Source: Clostridia bacterium
GTDB taxonomy: Bacteria > Bacillota > Clostridia > Christensenellales > Borkfalkiaceae
Assembly (NCBI GenBank): GCA_017399945.1
Contig: JAFQAQ010000002.1
Span: 33,194 to 97,193, forward strand
DNA length: 64,000 bases
Direction of reading: 5' to 3'
The notes beneath the pieces were generated by a model, which searched no databases, was not told where the DNA came from, and worked only from the letters and a program-made list of their open reading frames with translations. Positions within the stretch are counted from its first letter, which is position 1. Each line of letters begins with the position of its first letter. Position numbers and translations under genes: made by a program. Shown here piece after piece: positions 8,053-15,554 of this stretch.

Positions 8053-8990
8053 TATCTTACACCTCCTAAGGTCTTGTTTTTAGTCCAATCTGCAATAAAA
8101 GGAGTGAGAAGGTTCATAGTAAGAATTGCGATAGAAACGCCTTCTGGGTATGCGCCGAAACTTCTAATTGCAAAGGTTAATAAACCAGCGCCGATACAGA
8201 ACACTACTCTACCCAAGTTGGTTGCAGGGGTGGTTACGTAATCGGTTGCCATAAAGATTGCGCCTAAAAGAAGACCACCTGCAAGAACGTGTTGTAAAGA
8301 ATATACAACGTCAAAACCACCGAATAAGAAATAGCATACGAATACGGTTGCCACGAAAGATGCTGGAACGTACCATTTGATTACCTTACGAATAACGAGA
8401 TAAGCAAAACCTAATAAAAGCGCGATTACACAAGTTTCACCAATAGCACCTGCGTGAGTTCCTAAGAAAAGGGTTAATAGACTGATAGAACTTGCCGCCT
8501 CAGCGCCTTGGTTTAAGGTAACCAAGGGAGATGCCGACGCAGTTAAATCAGCAACGGGCGCTGCACCACCACCAACGGTAGTTGCAAAAGTTAAAAGCAT
8601 AAATACACGCGCAGTGATTGCTGGGTTAGCAATGTTTTTGCCAAGTCCACCAAAGAAACATTTAACCACTATGATAGCGAACACAGAACCAACGACACAT
8701 TGCCAAATTGGAACGTCTGCTCTTAGGTTAAGGGCAAGTAAAAGACCGGTAACTACTGCGGATAAATCGCCGATAGTTTGTTTTCTCTTGCAACAAAGGT
8801 TAAATACGTATTCTGCAAGAACTGCCGAAGCAACGCAAGCAAGTATTACCCAAAGTGCCGAAAGACCGAAGATAACTACACCTGCGATAGTTGCGGGAAT
8901 CAATGCGATTACCACGTCTAACATAATGTTGCGAGTAGACGAGCCTTTTTGATGAATATGAGGGGTTGAGGAAACGTGAAGATTAGCCAT
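8052..8990 (-). CDS. rnfD: RnfD, flavin-bearing membrane subunit of the Rnf complex
   Basis: 312 residues with about nine membrane segments. SSTPHIHQK near the N-terminus and GGLGKNIANPAITARVFML are typical RnfD/NqrB signatures, and YPEGVSIAILTMNLLTPFID closes the protein. The region that normally holds the covalent FMN motif reads DLTASASPL (148-156), so the acceptor position, usually Thr in a TSATPL-like motif, is Ser154. The start codon overlaps the rnfC stop. Confidence 0.92.
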   Translation of the reverse strand: MANLHVSSTPHIHQKGSSTRNIMLDVVIALIPATIAGVVIFGLSALWVILACVASAVLAEYVFNLCCKRKQTIGDLSAVVTGLLLALNLRADVPIWQCVVGSVFAIIVVKCFFGGLGKNIANPAITARVFMLLTFATTVGGGAAPVADLTASASPLVTLNQGAEAASSISLLTLFLGTHAGAIGETCVIALLLGFAYLVIRKVIKWYVPASFVATVFVCYFLFGGFDVVYSLQHVLAGGLLLGAIFMATDYVTTPATNLGRVVFCIGAGLLTFAIRSFGAYPEGVSIAILTMNLLTPFIADWTKNKTLGGVR

Positions 8991-10339
8991 TATTTGTTAC
9001 CTCCTTCTTTTTGTTCAGCTGCATACTTTTTAAGGAAAGCCTTTGCATCCCAATTGATTTGTAATAAATGACGGTTTGCAGGGCAAACGTAGTTACAGCA
9101 AGCACAGTCAACACATTGGCGAACACCCGTTTGGATAAGCAACTTTGCCATTTTATCTTTATCTTTAACGGTCATAGCGCGTGCAACGTCTGCAACTGAA
9201 ATGCTAACGGGGCATTTTTCCATACAACGACCACAGTTGATACAAGCAGACGGTTCGGGAAGAACTGCATCTTTTTCGTCAAAGGCTAACACTGCGTTTG
9301 CAACTTTAACGATTGGATCGTCAACCGAATAAATAGCAGTACCGTTCATTGGTCCACCGATAATAATTTTACCAGGGTTGGATTTAAGACCGGTGATTTT
9401 AAGCAGTTCGCTAACTCTCGTTCCAATAGGAGCGATAAGGTTCATTGGATTTTCAACGGCAGAACCGTCTACGGTAACGATTCTTTCAACGATTGGCATA
9501 CCGGTATTTAGGTATTCAGCCATTTTAGCAAGCGAAGAAACGTTTATGATAAGCGCGCCAAATGATGGGAAACGTCTTCCCGCAACGGCAACTCTACCCG
9601 TAGCGTTGTAAAGCATAACTTGTTTTGCGCCTTGGGGATAAATGGTTTTGAGCTCGTGAATTACCACGTAATCTTTATCAGCAAAAGTGTTTTTAAGAAC
9701 TTCTATTGCATCTGCCTTGTTGGTTTCGATACAAATTTTGAAGGTTGCGTTGCCCAAATATTCGTTCATATACTTGCGAAGGTATTCGATACCGTCGGCA
9801 ATAAGATCTGGATGAGCAAGCATCATTCTGTGGTCGCTAGTGATATAAGGTTCGCATTCAGCTGCGTTGATAAGAACGGTGTCTACCTTATAATCAGGGT
9901 TGGTTGCTTCGTTAAACTTTGCCCAAGTTGGGAAAGCCGCGCCACCAAGACCAACTATACCACCCTCTCTAACTGCTTGAAGAAAAGACGCGCAGTCGTT
10001 AATCACAGGTGGTTTAACCGTTTCGCTAACTTCCATTTTTCCATCGCTTTCAATACGGATTGCAATGGTTTCTTTCCCACTAGCGGTGGGGATAGGCGCT
10101 ATTTCTACAACCGTTCCTGAAACGGTTGCGTGCACTGGAGAAGAAAATCTTCCTTCTTCCCTTGCGATAAGTTGACCTACTTTAACGTGGTCGCCAACAT
10201 TTACGATAGGTTCTGCGTCGTGACCAGAATGCATGTTCATCGGTAAAATTACTTCCGATGGCGTTGCAATACGCACGGGTTCGCACCCTGCGGTATTTTT
10301 GTTGTGTGGCACGTGCAAAGATGAAATATCTTTTTTCAA
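8990..10339 (-). CDS. rnfC: RnfC, NADH-binding subunit of the Rnf complex
   Basis: 449 residues. It contains the HSGHDAEPIVNVGDHVKVGQ biotinyl-like N-terminal segment, a glycine-rich nucleotide/FMN region (GGIVGLGGAAFPTWAKF at about 129-145) and two [4Fe-4S] motifs, CINCGRCMEKCP and CVDCACCNYVCP, near the C-terminus. This is the NAD-side soluble subunit, homologous to NuoF. It is first of the rnf genes, as in clostridial rnfCDGEAB operons. Confidence 0.94.
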   Translation of the reverse strand: MKKDISSLHVPHNKNTAGCEPVRIATPSEVILPMNMHSGHDAEPIVNVGDHVKVGQLIAREEGRFSSPVHATVSGTVVEIAPIPTASGKETIAIRIESDGKMEVSETVKPPVINDCASFLQAVREGGIVGLGGAAFPTWAKFNEATNPDYKVDTVLINAAECEPYITSDHRMMLAHPDLIADGIEYLRKYMNEYLGNATFKICIETNKADAIEVLKNTFADKDYVVIHELKTIYPQGAKQVMLYNATGRVAVAGRRFPSFGALIINVSSLAKMAEYLNTGMPIVERIVTVDGSAVENPMNLIAPIGTRVSELLKITGLKSNPGKIIIGGPMNGTAIYSVDDPIVKVANAVLAFDEKDAVLPEPSACINCGRCMEKCPVSISVADVARAMTVKDKDKMAKLLIQTGVRQCVDCACCNYVCPANRHLLQINWDAKAFLKKYAAEQKEGGNK

Positions 10340-10383
10340 AACCGTATTCCTCCCGTTGTTTTTGTAATGTATATAAAGTTAAA

Positions 10384-11445
10384 TTATTTTCTAATTAAAG
10401 CTTGGATTCCGTCGGTGTAGTATTGAACGCCATCCGTGGTTATCCAAACGACTTGTACGTTTCCGATTTGGTTTACTAATTTTAAGCCGTCTTCGTAACT
10501 CATTGCAAACAATGCCGTTGAAAGCGCGTCTGCAAGACCACTATCGGCTGTTAATATGGTAACAGAACTAAAATAAGTTGACGGCATAAGCGTATCTTTA
10601 TCGATAATATGGTGATATTTTTTTCCACCTACCGTAAAGAACCTTTCGTAATCACCAGACGTAACGCACGCAACGTCCGAGATTTCTAAAACAATTGCAA
10701 ATTGTTCTGAGTTAAATGGATCTTTTATACCCGTTTTCCAACCACTGCCGTCGGGTTTTTTGCCAATGGTACAAATGTTTCCGCCAATATTAAGAACGTA
10801 GCCGTCAGCATTTTGTTGACGGAGTAAATCGGCAGCCTTTTGGGTTGCATAACCTTTACCCAACGCGCCAACGTCAATAGACGCTAATGGGTCGGAAATA
10901 AACACCGTTTGATTTTCCTCGTCGATAATCAACGAATTGATATCCGTATGAAGTGATGCTTGTAAAAGGGTTTGTTCGTCGGGAATTGCCGCTTGCGAAG
11001 GATTTTCCTTTGCGTTCACCCTAGCGTCGTGCCAAGGTTTTAGCACTGCGCCCATCATAACGTTCATTTCGCCGTTAGTAAGAGTATAAAGTTGTTTTGC
11101 ATAAACTAAAAAGTCAATCAACTCTTTGTCGACTTTTACGGGGTTTTGCCCAGCGTTATCGTTTATGGTTTTGAGGTTGTTAACCCCAGAATATTCGTAA
11201 TAAATATCAAAAAGTTCGTGATAATGCCCCAAAGTATCGGATACTTGGGCGCATTTGTTTTTAAACTCCTCGTCCGTATCCCCCGCGTAACTATACACGT
11301 AGGAAACGGTGTCAAAAAAAGAAAAATACATCATCCCTTTGGGTTTAGTATTTTCTCCCCCTAACGGAGTTTTAGGGCAGCCCGTAAAAATAACGAGCAG
11401 CCCCAATATCACGTACATAATTATTAGAGATTTGAAACGTTTCAA
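10384..11445 (-). CDS. apbE: ApbE, FAD:protein FMN transferase (lipoprotein)
   Basis: 353 residues with an N-terminal lipoprotein signal ending IFTGC. Family features are present: FFDTVSYVYSY near the start, GEMNVMMGAVLKPW, IDVGALGKGYATQ (the conserved GALGKGY substrate loop), VLNIGGNICTIG and KYHHIIDKDTLMP. It transfers FMN from FAD to Thr or Ser of flavinylation motifs outside the membrane; RnfG and RnfD in the same operon are the obvious targets. It sits 44 bp upstream of rnfC. Confidence 0.93.
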   Translation of the reverse strand: MKRFKSLIIMYVILGLLVIFTGCPKTPLGGENTKPKGMMYFSFFDTVSYVYSYAGDTDEEFKNKCAQVSDTLGHYHELFDIYYEYSGVNNLKTINDNAGQNPVKVDKELIDFLVYAKQLYTLTNGEMNVMMGAVLKPWHDARVNAKENPSQAAIPDEQTLLQASLHTDINSLIIDEENQTVFISDPLASIDVGALGKGYATQKAADLLRQQNADGYVLNIGGNICTIGKKPDGSGWKTGIKDPFNSEQFAIVLEISDVACVTSGDYERFFTVGGKKYHHIIDKDTLMPSTYFSSVTILTADSGLADALSTALFAMSYEDGLKLVNQIGNVQVVWITTDGVQYYTDGIQALIRK

Positions 11446-11471
11446 ACTTCTATTTTTCCTTTTTTATTAAA

Positions 11472-12536
11472 TTATCTTGCGTTGGTTACAGATTGAGCAA
11501 CAACTGCTTTGATGCCGGTAATTTGAATGGTGCAACCTGCAGCAAGAAGGTCATCATCAGCAGAGATAACGTAGCCACTACTTTCAACGGTTTTGGTAGC
11601 CATATCAGCAACTTGGGTAGCAGTCTTACCAACTACGAAGTTAGAGAAAGCAGCAGATTGGATGTACCATTCAAGAACCTTGCCGTCGTTGTTCCAGTCC
11701 ATCTCTTGGCCGTAAGCAGCCATGTTGTAGCCTTCTTTAAGTTCACGTTTGGTAGCAACGAATGCTTTTTCTTTGATTTCGTTGTTAGCGTTGATGGTGA
11801 TTACAGGTTGAATTGCATCGTTAAGAGAAGCAACGATTTTGCCGTCTATAACAGCAGATGCAGCGAAATCAGTGTACATTTTAACTTCTGTTTCAGTAGA
11901 TTCTTCTGCAGTGGTTTTTGCAGCAACACCTAAGGTGAAAGCCTTAGAGGTTTTGAAGGTGAAGCCTTGTTCGTCGTTGCAAGCCTTTACAACTGCGTCG
12001 CAGAAATCACCGATTTGAATGGTGCAACCAGCAGAAAGAAGTGCTTCGTCAGTAGAAATCCAGTGACCGTTAGCTTCTTTGGTTTCCATTGCGTCGATTT
12101 GAGCAGCGGTCTTGCCAACTGCATATGCTTCGAATGCTTTTGCTTGAGCGTCCCATTCAAGAACTCTGCCGTCTTCATCGTTATCCATCCATCTGTTTCC
12201 ATCGTTGATTTCTGTTTGTCCCATGCCATAAGCAGAACCCAATTCCATTTTGGTTTGGAAAGAGATGGTCTTGTCGAAAGCGCCATTTGTAATCTCCATT
12301 TTGTTTTGTGCACAGTCTAAACGACAAGCAACGATTTTGCCATCAGCATCGGTAACTACGGTTGCAACGGTTGCGTCAACTTGCGCATTGCCGGTTGCAG
12401 AACTGTCCATGTTAACTACGATGCCCATGCCGAGCTTGTAAGTCTTTTCAGCTGCTGGGGTTTCATCATTGCCACCACATGCAGCAACTGCGAAAGCCAT
12501 GAACACACAAAGAAGAATAGTTAAGAATTTTTTCAT
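11472..12536 (-). CDS. Lipoprotein with internal duplication, first gene of the Rnf operon
   Basis: 354 residues with signal peptide and lipobox AVAAC (Cys20). The mature part is two related halves of about 155 residues. Each begins with a beta-rich stretch (KTYKLGMGIVV and KAFTLGVAAKT), continues through MGQTEINDGNRW or YGQEMDWNNDG with VLEW, then GKTAAQIDAMETKE or GKTATQVADMATKT, and ends ALLSAGCTIQI or DLLAAGCTIQI. I do not recognise a named family; the fold may resemble FMN_bind domains but there is no SGAT motif. Position ahead of apbE and rnf suggests an extracellular partner of the Rnf flavoproteins. It is the promoter-proximal gene, so it may be the most abundant product. Confidence 0.75.
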   Translation of the reverse strand: MKKFLTILLCVFMAFAVAACGGNDETPAAEKTYKLGMGIVVNMDSSATGNAQVDATVATVVTDADGKIVACRLDCAQNKMEITNGAFDKTISFQTKMELGSAYGMGQTEINDGNRWMDNDEDGRVLEWDAQAKAFEAYAVGKTAAQIDAMETKEANGHWISTDEALLSAGCTIQIGDFCDAVVKACNDEQGFTFKTSKAFTLGVAAKTTAEESTETEVKMYTDFAASAVIDGKIVASLNDAIQPVITINANNEIKEKAFVATKRELKEGYNMAAYGQEMDWNNDGKVLEWYIQSAAFSNFVVGKTATQVADMATKTVESSGYVISADDDLLAAGCTIQITGIKAVVAQSVTNAR

Positions 12537-12641
12537 TGTTTTTGTTCCTTCCTTTTTTTATTTTTCCTTTTTATTTTAATTCTCTTATCCAGTAGATTTT
12601 TGCGTGAAAATTACACTCACACAATAGCCTACTTTAAGTCG

Positions 12642-12670
12642 ATTATATATTATTTTATTGACGTTGTCAA
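12642..12670 (-). promoter_or_regulatory. Consensus promoter of the Rnf/Nfn operon
   Basis: Perfect -35 TTGACA (12665-12670) and -10 TATAAT (12642-12647) with a 17-bp spacer on the minus strand. CGTTG-A-CAACG is a short palindrome centred on the -35 box and might be an operator. The 100-nt leader contains a small hairpin (GTGTGA/TCACGC near 12602-12622). The rest of the 12537-12848 gap holds only this promoter and the lysR terminator. Confidence 0.85.
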
Positions 12671-12767
12671 CGCATTTTGCCGGCTTGAAAACATTTAAAT
12701 AACAACAAATTGTTATACCCGTGTTATAGTTTTAGATATACCCTCGCGCTAAAATATAATAAAAAAT

Positions 12768-12809
12768 TCAAAAAATAGGCTTTTTGGAACGTCTTGTCCC
12801 AAAAAGCCC
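12768..12809 (-). terminator. Terminator of the LysR-family gene
   Basis: On the minus strand GGGCTTTTTGG pairs with CCAAAAAGCC around an 11-nt loop and is followed by TATTTTTTGAATTTTTT. It lies 40 bp after the lysR-type stop codon. Confidence 0.75.
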
Positions 12810-12848
12810 TTAAAACTGCATATATCATTTGTTATAACCATATCTAAA

Positions 12849-13772
12849 TTACTTAATAAATTTTCTTCTCGCATCGCAAAGGGCTGTGATAAAGTCCTTA
12901 TCTAGCGCGGTAAGTTTATACCCTTTATGATATATCAAAAGGTCTTTATAAACCTTTTTATTACCTTCACACACCCGTTGAACTAAGTTATATCTATCAA
13001 GTATTTTTTGTGATGCGGGAGATACCCACATAAACGTTCTTGGGTTTTCCGAAAGCAAGTCGAATTGGCTTGCCCTTTCAAAAACGAAAATCCTTTGACC
13101 GATATTGTCCGGAAGTTCTTCTCTAAACACCTTGGACATCGAAAGGGTGGGAACGTACGGATCGGCGTGAGCGATTTCTACGTACTGAGAAAGGTCGTCG
13201 TAAGTGATGGTGGGTTTTGATGCGAGTGGGTTATCCTTGCTCATAATAAGCACGTAGGAAAACTCTGCAACCAACTCACCCGTAAGCCCCTTTTCTTCTA
13301 ACATAGTTTTATAATACTTGTCGTAGTTTTCCGAATAACGTATTATTCCTAGTTTGTATTCGTTTTCCAAAAGGGTTTTTATGGTTTTTTTGGAGTTAGT
13401 TTCTTTATAATAAATTTCCACGTCTGCATTTCCGATATTTTTAGAAAACTCTGCAAGCGCAGAAGAAATATAACAAGCGCGTGGCACGGATATGGAAAAC
13501 TTGCGTTTTTTGTGAGCGCCGTCTCTATACGCTTGTTCGATTTTGTCTATTCTATGGATAATATCCCTTGCGTTATCGACGAAAGCTTCTCCGTCGGGCG
13601 TAAGCACCATACCTTTTGTCGTTCTTTGAAAGATGGTTATCCCTAAGTCTGCTTCAAGTTCCTTTATAGAACGGCTTACGTTGGGCTGCGCCGTCATAAG
13701 CACTTCCGCCGCCTTGTTAAGCGAACCGAGTCTTGCAACTTCAACGGCGTATTTCATATGCAAAATATTCAA
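12849..13772 (-). CDS. LysR-family transcriptional regulator
   Basis: 307 residues: a winged HTH (1-65; KYAVEVARLGSLNKAAEVLMTAQPNVSRSIKELE in essence, with the TAQPNVSRSIKELE recognition helix) and a LysR substrate-binding domain (about 90-300). The start is a TTG at 13770-13772: GAGGAGGG at 13781-13788 is eight bases upstream, whereas the next in-frame ATG (13757) is too far. It is divergent from the SDR gene with a shared 163-bp control region, the usual LysR arrangement, so the SDR gene is the likely target. The inducer is not apparent. Confidence 0.9.
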   Translation of the reverse strand: MNILHMKYAVEVARLGSLNKAAEVLMTAQPNVSRSIKELEADLGITIFQRTTKGMVLTPDGEAFVDNARDIIHRIDKIEQAYRDGAHKKRKFSISVPRACYISSALAEFSKNIGNADVEIYYKETNSKKTIKTLLENEYKLGIIRYSENYDKYYKTMLEEKGLTGELVAEFSYVLIMSKDNPLASKPTITYDDLSQYVEIAHADPYVPTLSMSKVFREELPDNIGQRIFVFERASQFDLLSENPRTFMWVSPASQKILDRYNLVQRVCEGNKKVYKDLLIYHKGYKLTALDKDFITALCDARRKFIK

Positions 13773-13806
13773 AGACTTATCCCTCCTCGACCTAACTGCG
13801 CATTAA

Positions 13807-13835
13807 ATTTTATCATAAATCTTTACAAAAATCAA
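13807..13835 (-). promoter_or_regulatory. Promoter of the LysR-family gene
   Basis: Minus strand -35 TTGATT (13830-13835) and -10 TAAAAT (13807-13812), 17-bp spacing. Confidence 0.5.
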
Positions 13836-13868
13836 CACCAATTGCCCACGCTAAATTTAATTTACCCG

Positions 13869-13897
13869 TTGACATCAACCTTTTTTAATGATACATT
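13869..13897 (+). promoter_or_regulatory. Promoter of the SDR gene
   Basis: Plus strand -35 TTGACA (13869-13874), 17-bp spacer, -10 TACATT (13892-13897). An AAGGAG site at 13921-13926 precedes the ATG by about nine bases. It is divergent from the lysR-type promoter 34 bp away. Confidence 0.6.
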
Positions 13898-13935
13898 ATT
13901 TATAATAAATATAATAATTACAAGGAGATACTATT

Positions 13936-14739
13936 ATGGGTTTTCTAACAGGAAAGACGGCAATTATTACCGGTGGTGGTAAAGCAGAGCCTTTAAAGGA
14001 CGGTTCGGCTGGTTCTATCGGATACGGAATTGCTATTGCTTATGCAAAAGAAGGTGCAAATTTAGTGCTTACCGGAAGAAACGTTAATAAACTTGAACTT
14101 GCTAAACAAGAACTTGAAAGCGCTTATGGAATAAAAGTTCTTATAATGCAAGCCGATATCAACGAACGTGAAAACGGCGAAGAAGTTGCAAAAAAAGTTG
14201 TGGACGCAACTATCAAAGAGTTTGGTAGGATAGACGTTTTGATTAACAACGCGCAAGCTTCTGCTTCGGGCGTTACCCTTGCCAACCACACGGTTGAGCA
14301 ATTTAATCTTGCAATCTACTCCGGTCTATACTCAGCTTTCTTTTATATGAAAGCTTGTTACCCTTACCTTAAAGAAACAAAGGGCTCTGTAATTAACTTT
14401 GCTTCTGGCGCCGGTCTTTTTGGTAATTTTGGGCAATCGGCATACGCGGCGGCAAAAGAAGGTATTCGTGGTCTTTCACGCGTTGCGGCAACCGAGTGGG
14501 GCCCCGACGGAATTAACGTTAACGTAGTTTGTCCTCTCGCTTGGACTTCTCAGTTAGAAAAATGGCAACAATATAACCCCGAAGCCTTTAAGGCAAACGT
14601 TAAAATGCCACCTATGGGACATTTTGGCGATAGCGAAAAGGAAATCGGCAGAGTTTGCGTACAACTTGCTAACCCCGACTTTAAGTATATGTCGGGCGAA
14701 ACCCTTACCCTTGAAGGCGGAATGGGTTTAAGACCGTAA
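13936..14739 (+). CDS. SDR-family NAD(P)-dependent oxidoreductase
   Basis: 267 residues with the classical short-chain dehydrogenase pattern: TGGGK near the N-terminus, NNAQ (about 101), catalytic Ser in NFASGAG and the YxxxK pair in SAYAAAKEG. The glycine-rich cofactor loop carries about ten extra residues (KAEPLKDGSA) before GSIGYGIA, so it resembles FabI-like proteins in that loop, but the active site is that of a classical SDR. Substrate cannot be read from the sequence. It is one of only two clear plus-strand genes in the window, divergent from the LysR regulator. Confidence 0.88.
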   Translation: MGFLTGKTAIITGGGKAEPLKDGSAGSIGYGIAIAYAKEGANLVLTGRNVNKLELAKQELESAYGIKVLIMQADINERENGEEVAKKVVDATIKEFGRIDVLINNAQASASGVTLANHTVEQFNLAIYSGLYSAFFYMKACYPYLKETKGSVINFASGAGLFGNFGQSAYAAAKEGIRGLSRVAATEWGPDGINVNVVCPLAWTSQLEKWQQYNPEAFKANVKMPPMGHFGDSEKEIGRVCVQLANPDFKYMSGETLTLEGGMGLRP

Positions 14740-14760
14740 AAACTTTTTTGCAATAAAACG

Positions 14761-14795
14761 AAAGCAACTGATTTTCTCAGTTGCTTTTTTGTTTT
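14761..14795 (+). terminator. Terminator between convergent genes
   Basis: AAAGCAACTGA, short loop, TCAGTTGCTTTTTT on the plus strand, 22 bp after the SDR stop. The minus-strand reading also has T-rich flanks, so it can also serve the DUF4886 gene that ends at 14800. Confidence 0.8.
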
Positions 14796-14799
14796 AGTT

Positions 14800-15531
14800 T
14801 TAGTTGTTTAGTATAGCCCAGTTAACGGCGTCGATAACAATTTTTCTTTGTTCGGGGGTAACCGGCTGGTCAAAATCGTTAAAATTATCGTTGGTTATAT
14901 CTCCACCGACAAGACTTTTATACCAAGTTAGCGCAAGCAAATATCTTCCAACGCCAAGCGAAACGTGCAAGCCGTCTCTATGCGCTACTTCTATCCCCGT
15001 TTGAATTGCACGAATCAACGCTTGTCCGGAAGGTATTATGCCCGTTGCGTTAATTTCCTTGCACGCTTGCTGATAACTTTTTTTAATATCTTCAAACATT
15101 TCAACGGCAGTTGAATACTTCTCGGAGTTTTGCATGTGCGCGCTTCCGTCTTGATAAGCCCACGTTTGATGCATATATATTTTTGCGTTCGGGCAAAACT
15201 TTTTAACGTAGTTAGCTAGTTCTGTCAAATACGGTTGATAGGTTTGATAATCCCCACTAAATCTGCTTACTTGTTGAAAGGTTACAACGTCCCACTCGTC
15301 ACTTAAAAGCGCTTGACTAATTGAAACCATAAGCCCCGTGCTTTTCCCGTTAAACTCAAACAAATAATTGGCTTTGTTATATCGCATATTGTCGTAATGA
15401 GTTTCAAGCGAACAGCCACCTATATATAGATTGGCAGTTTTTATTTGGTCGCCACGATTTTTTGCCACTTCGTATAGGTATCTTTGCGCATCTTGCGAAA
15501 AACTGTTTCCTATTGATAAAATCTTAATCAT
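14800..15531 (-). CDS. DUF4886 protein (SGNH hydrolase-like)
   Basis: 243 residues, no signal peptide. It opens KILSIGNSFSQDA, the GNSFS block typical of DUF4886, with WDVVTFQQVS in the middle and DGLHVSLGVGRYLLA near the end, which supplies the Asp-x-x-His of SGNH hydrolases. Family members are usually linked to carbohydrate de-esterification but the substrate is unknown. It lies 23 bp behind the TIR/RCC1 gene and is probably co-transcribed with it. Confidence 0.82.
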   Translation of the reverse strand: MIKILSIGNSFSQDAQRYLYEVAKNRGDQIKTANLYIGGCSLETHYDNMRYNKANYLFEFNGKSTGLMVSISQALLSDEWDVVTFQQVSRFSGDYQTYQPYLTELANYVKKFCPNAKIYMHQTWAYQDGSAHMQNSEKYSTAVEMFEDIKKSYQQACKEINATGIIPSGQALIRAIQTGIEVAHRDGLHVSLGVGRYLLALTWYKSLVGGDITNDNFNDFDQPVTPEQRKIVIDAVNWAILNN

Positions 15532-15554
15532 TTTTACCTTTTTTCTCCGTTTTT

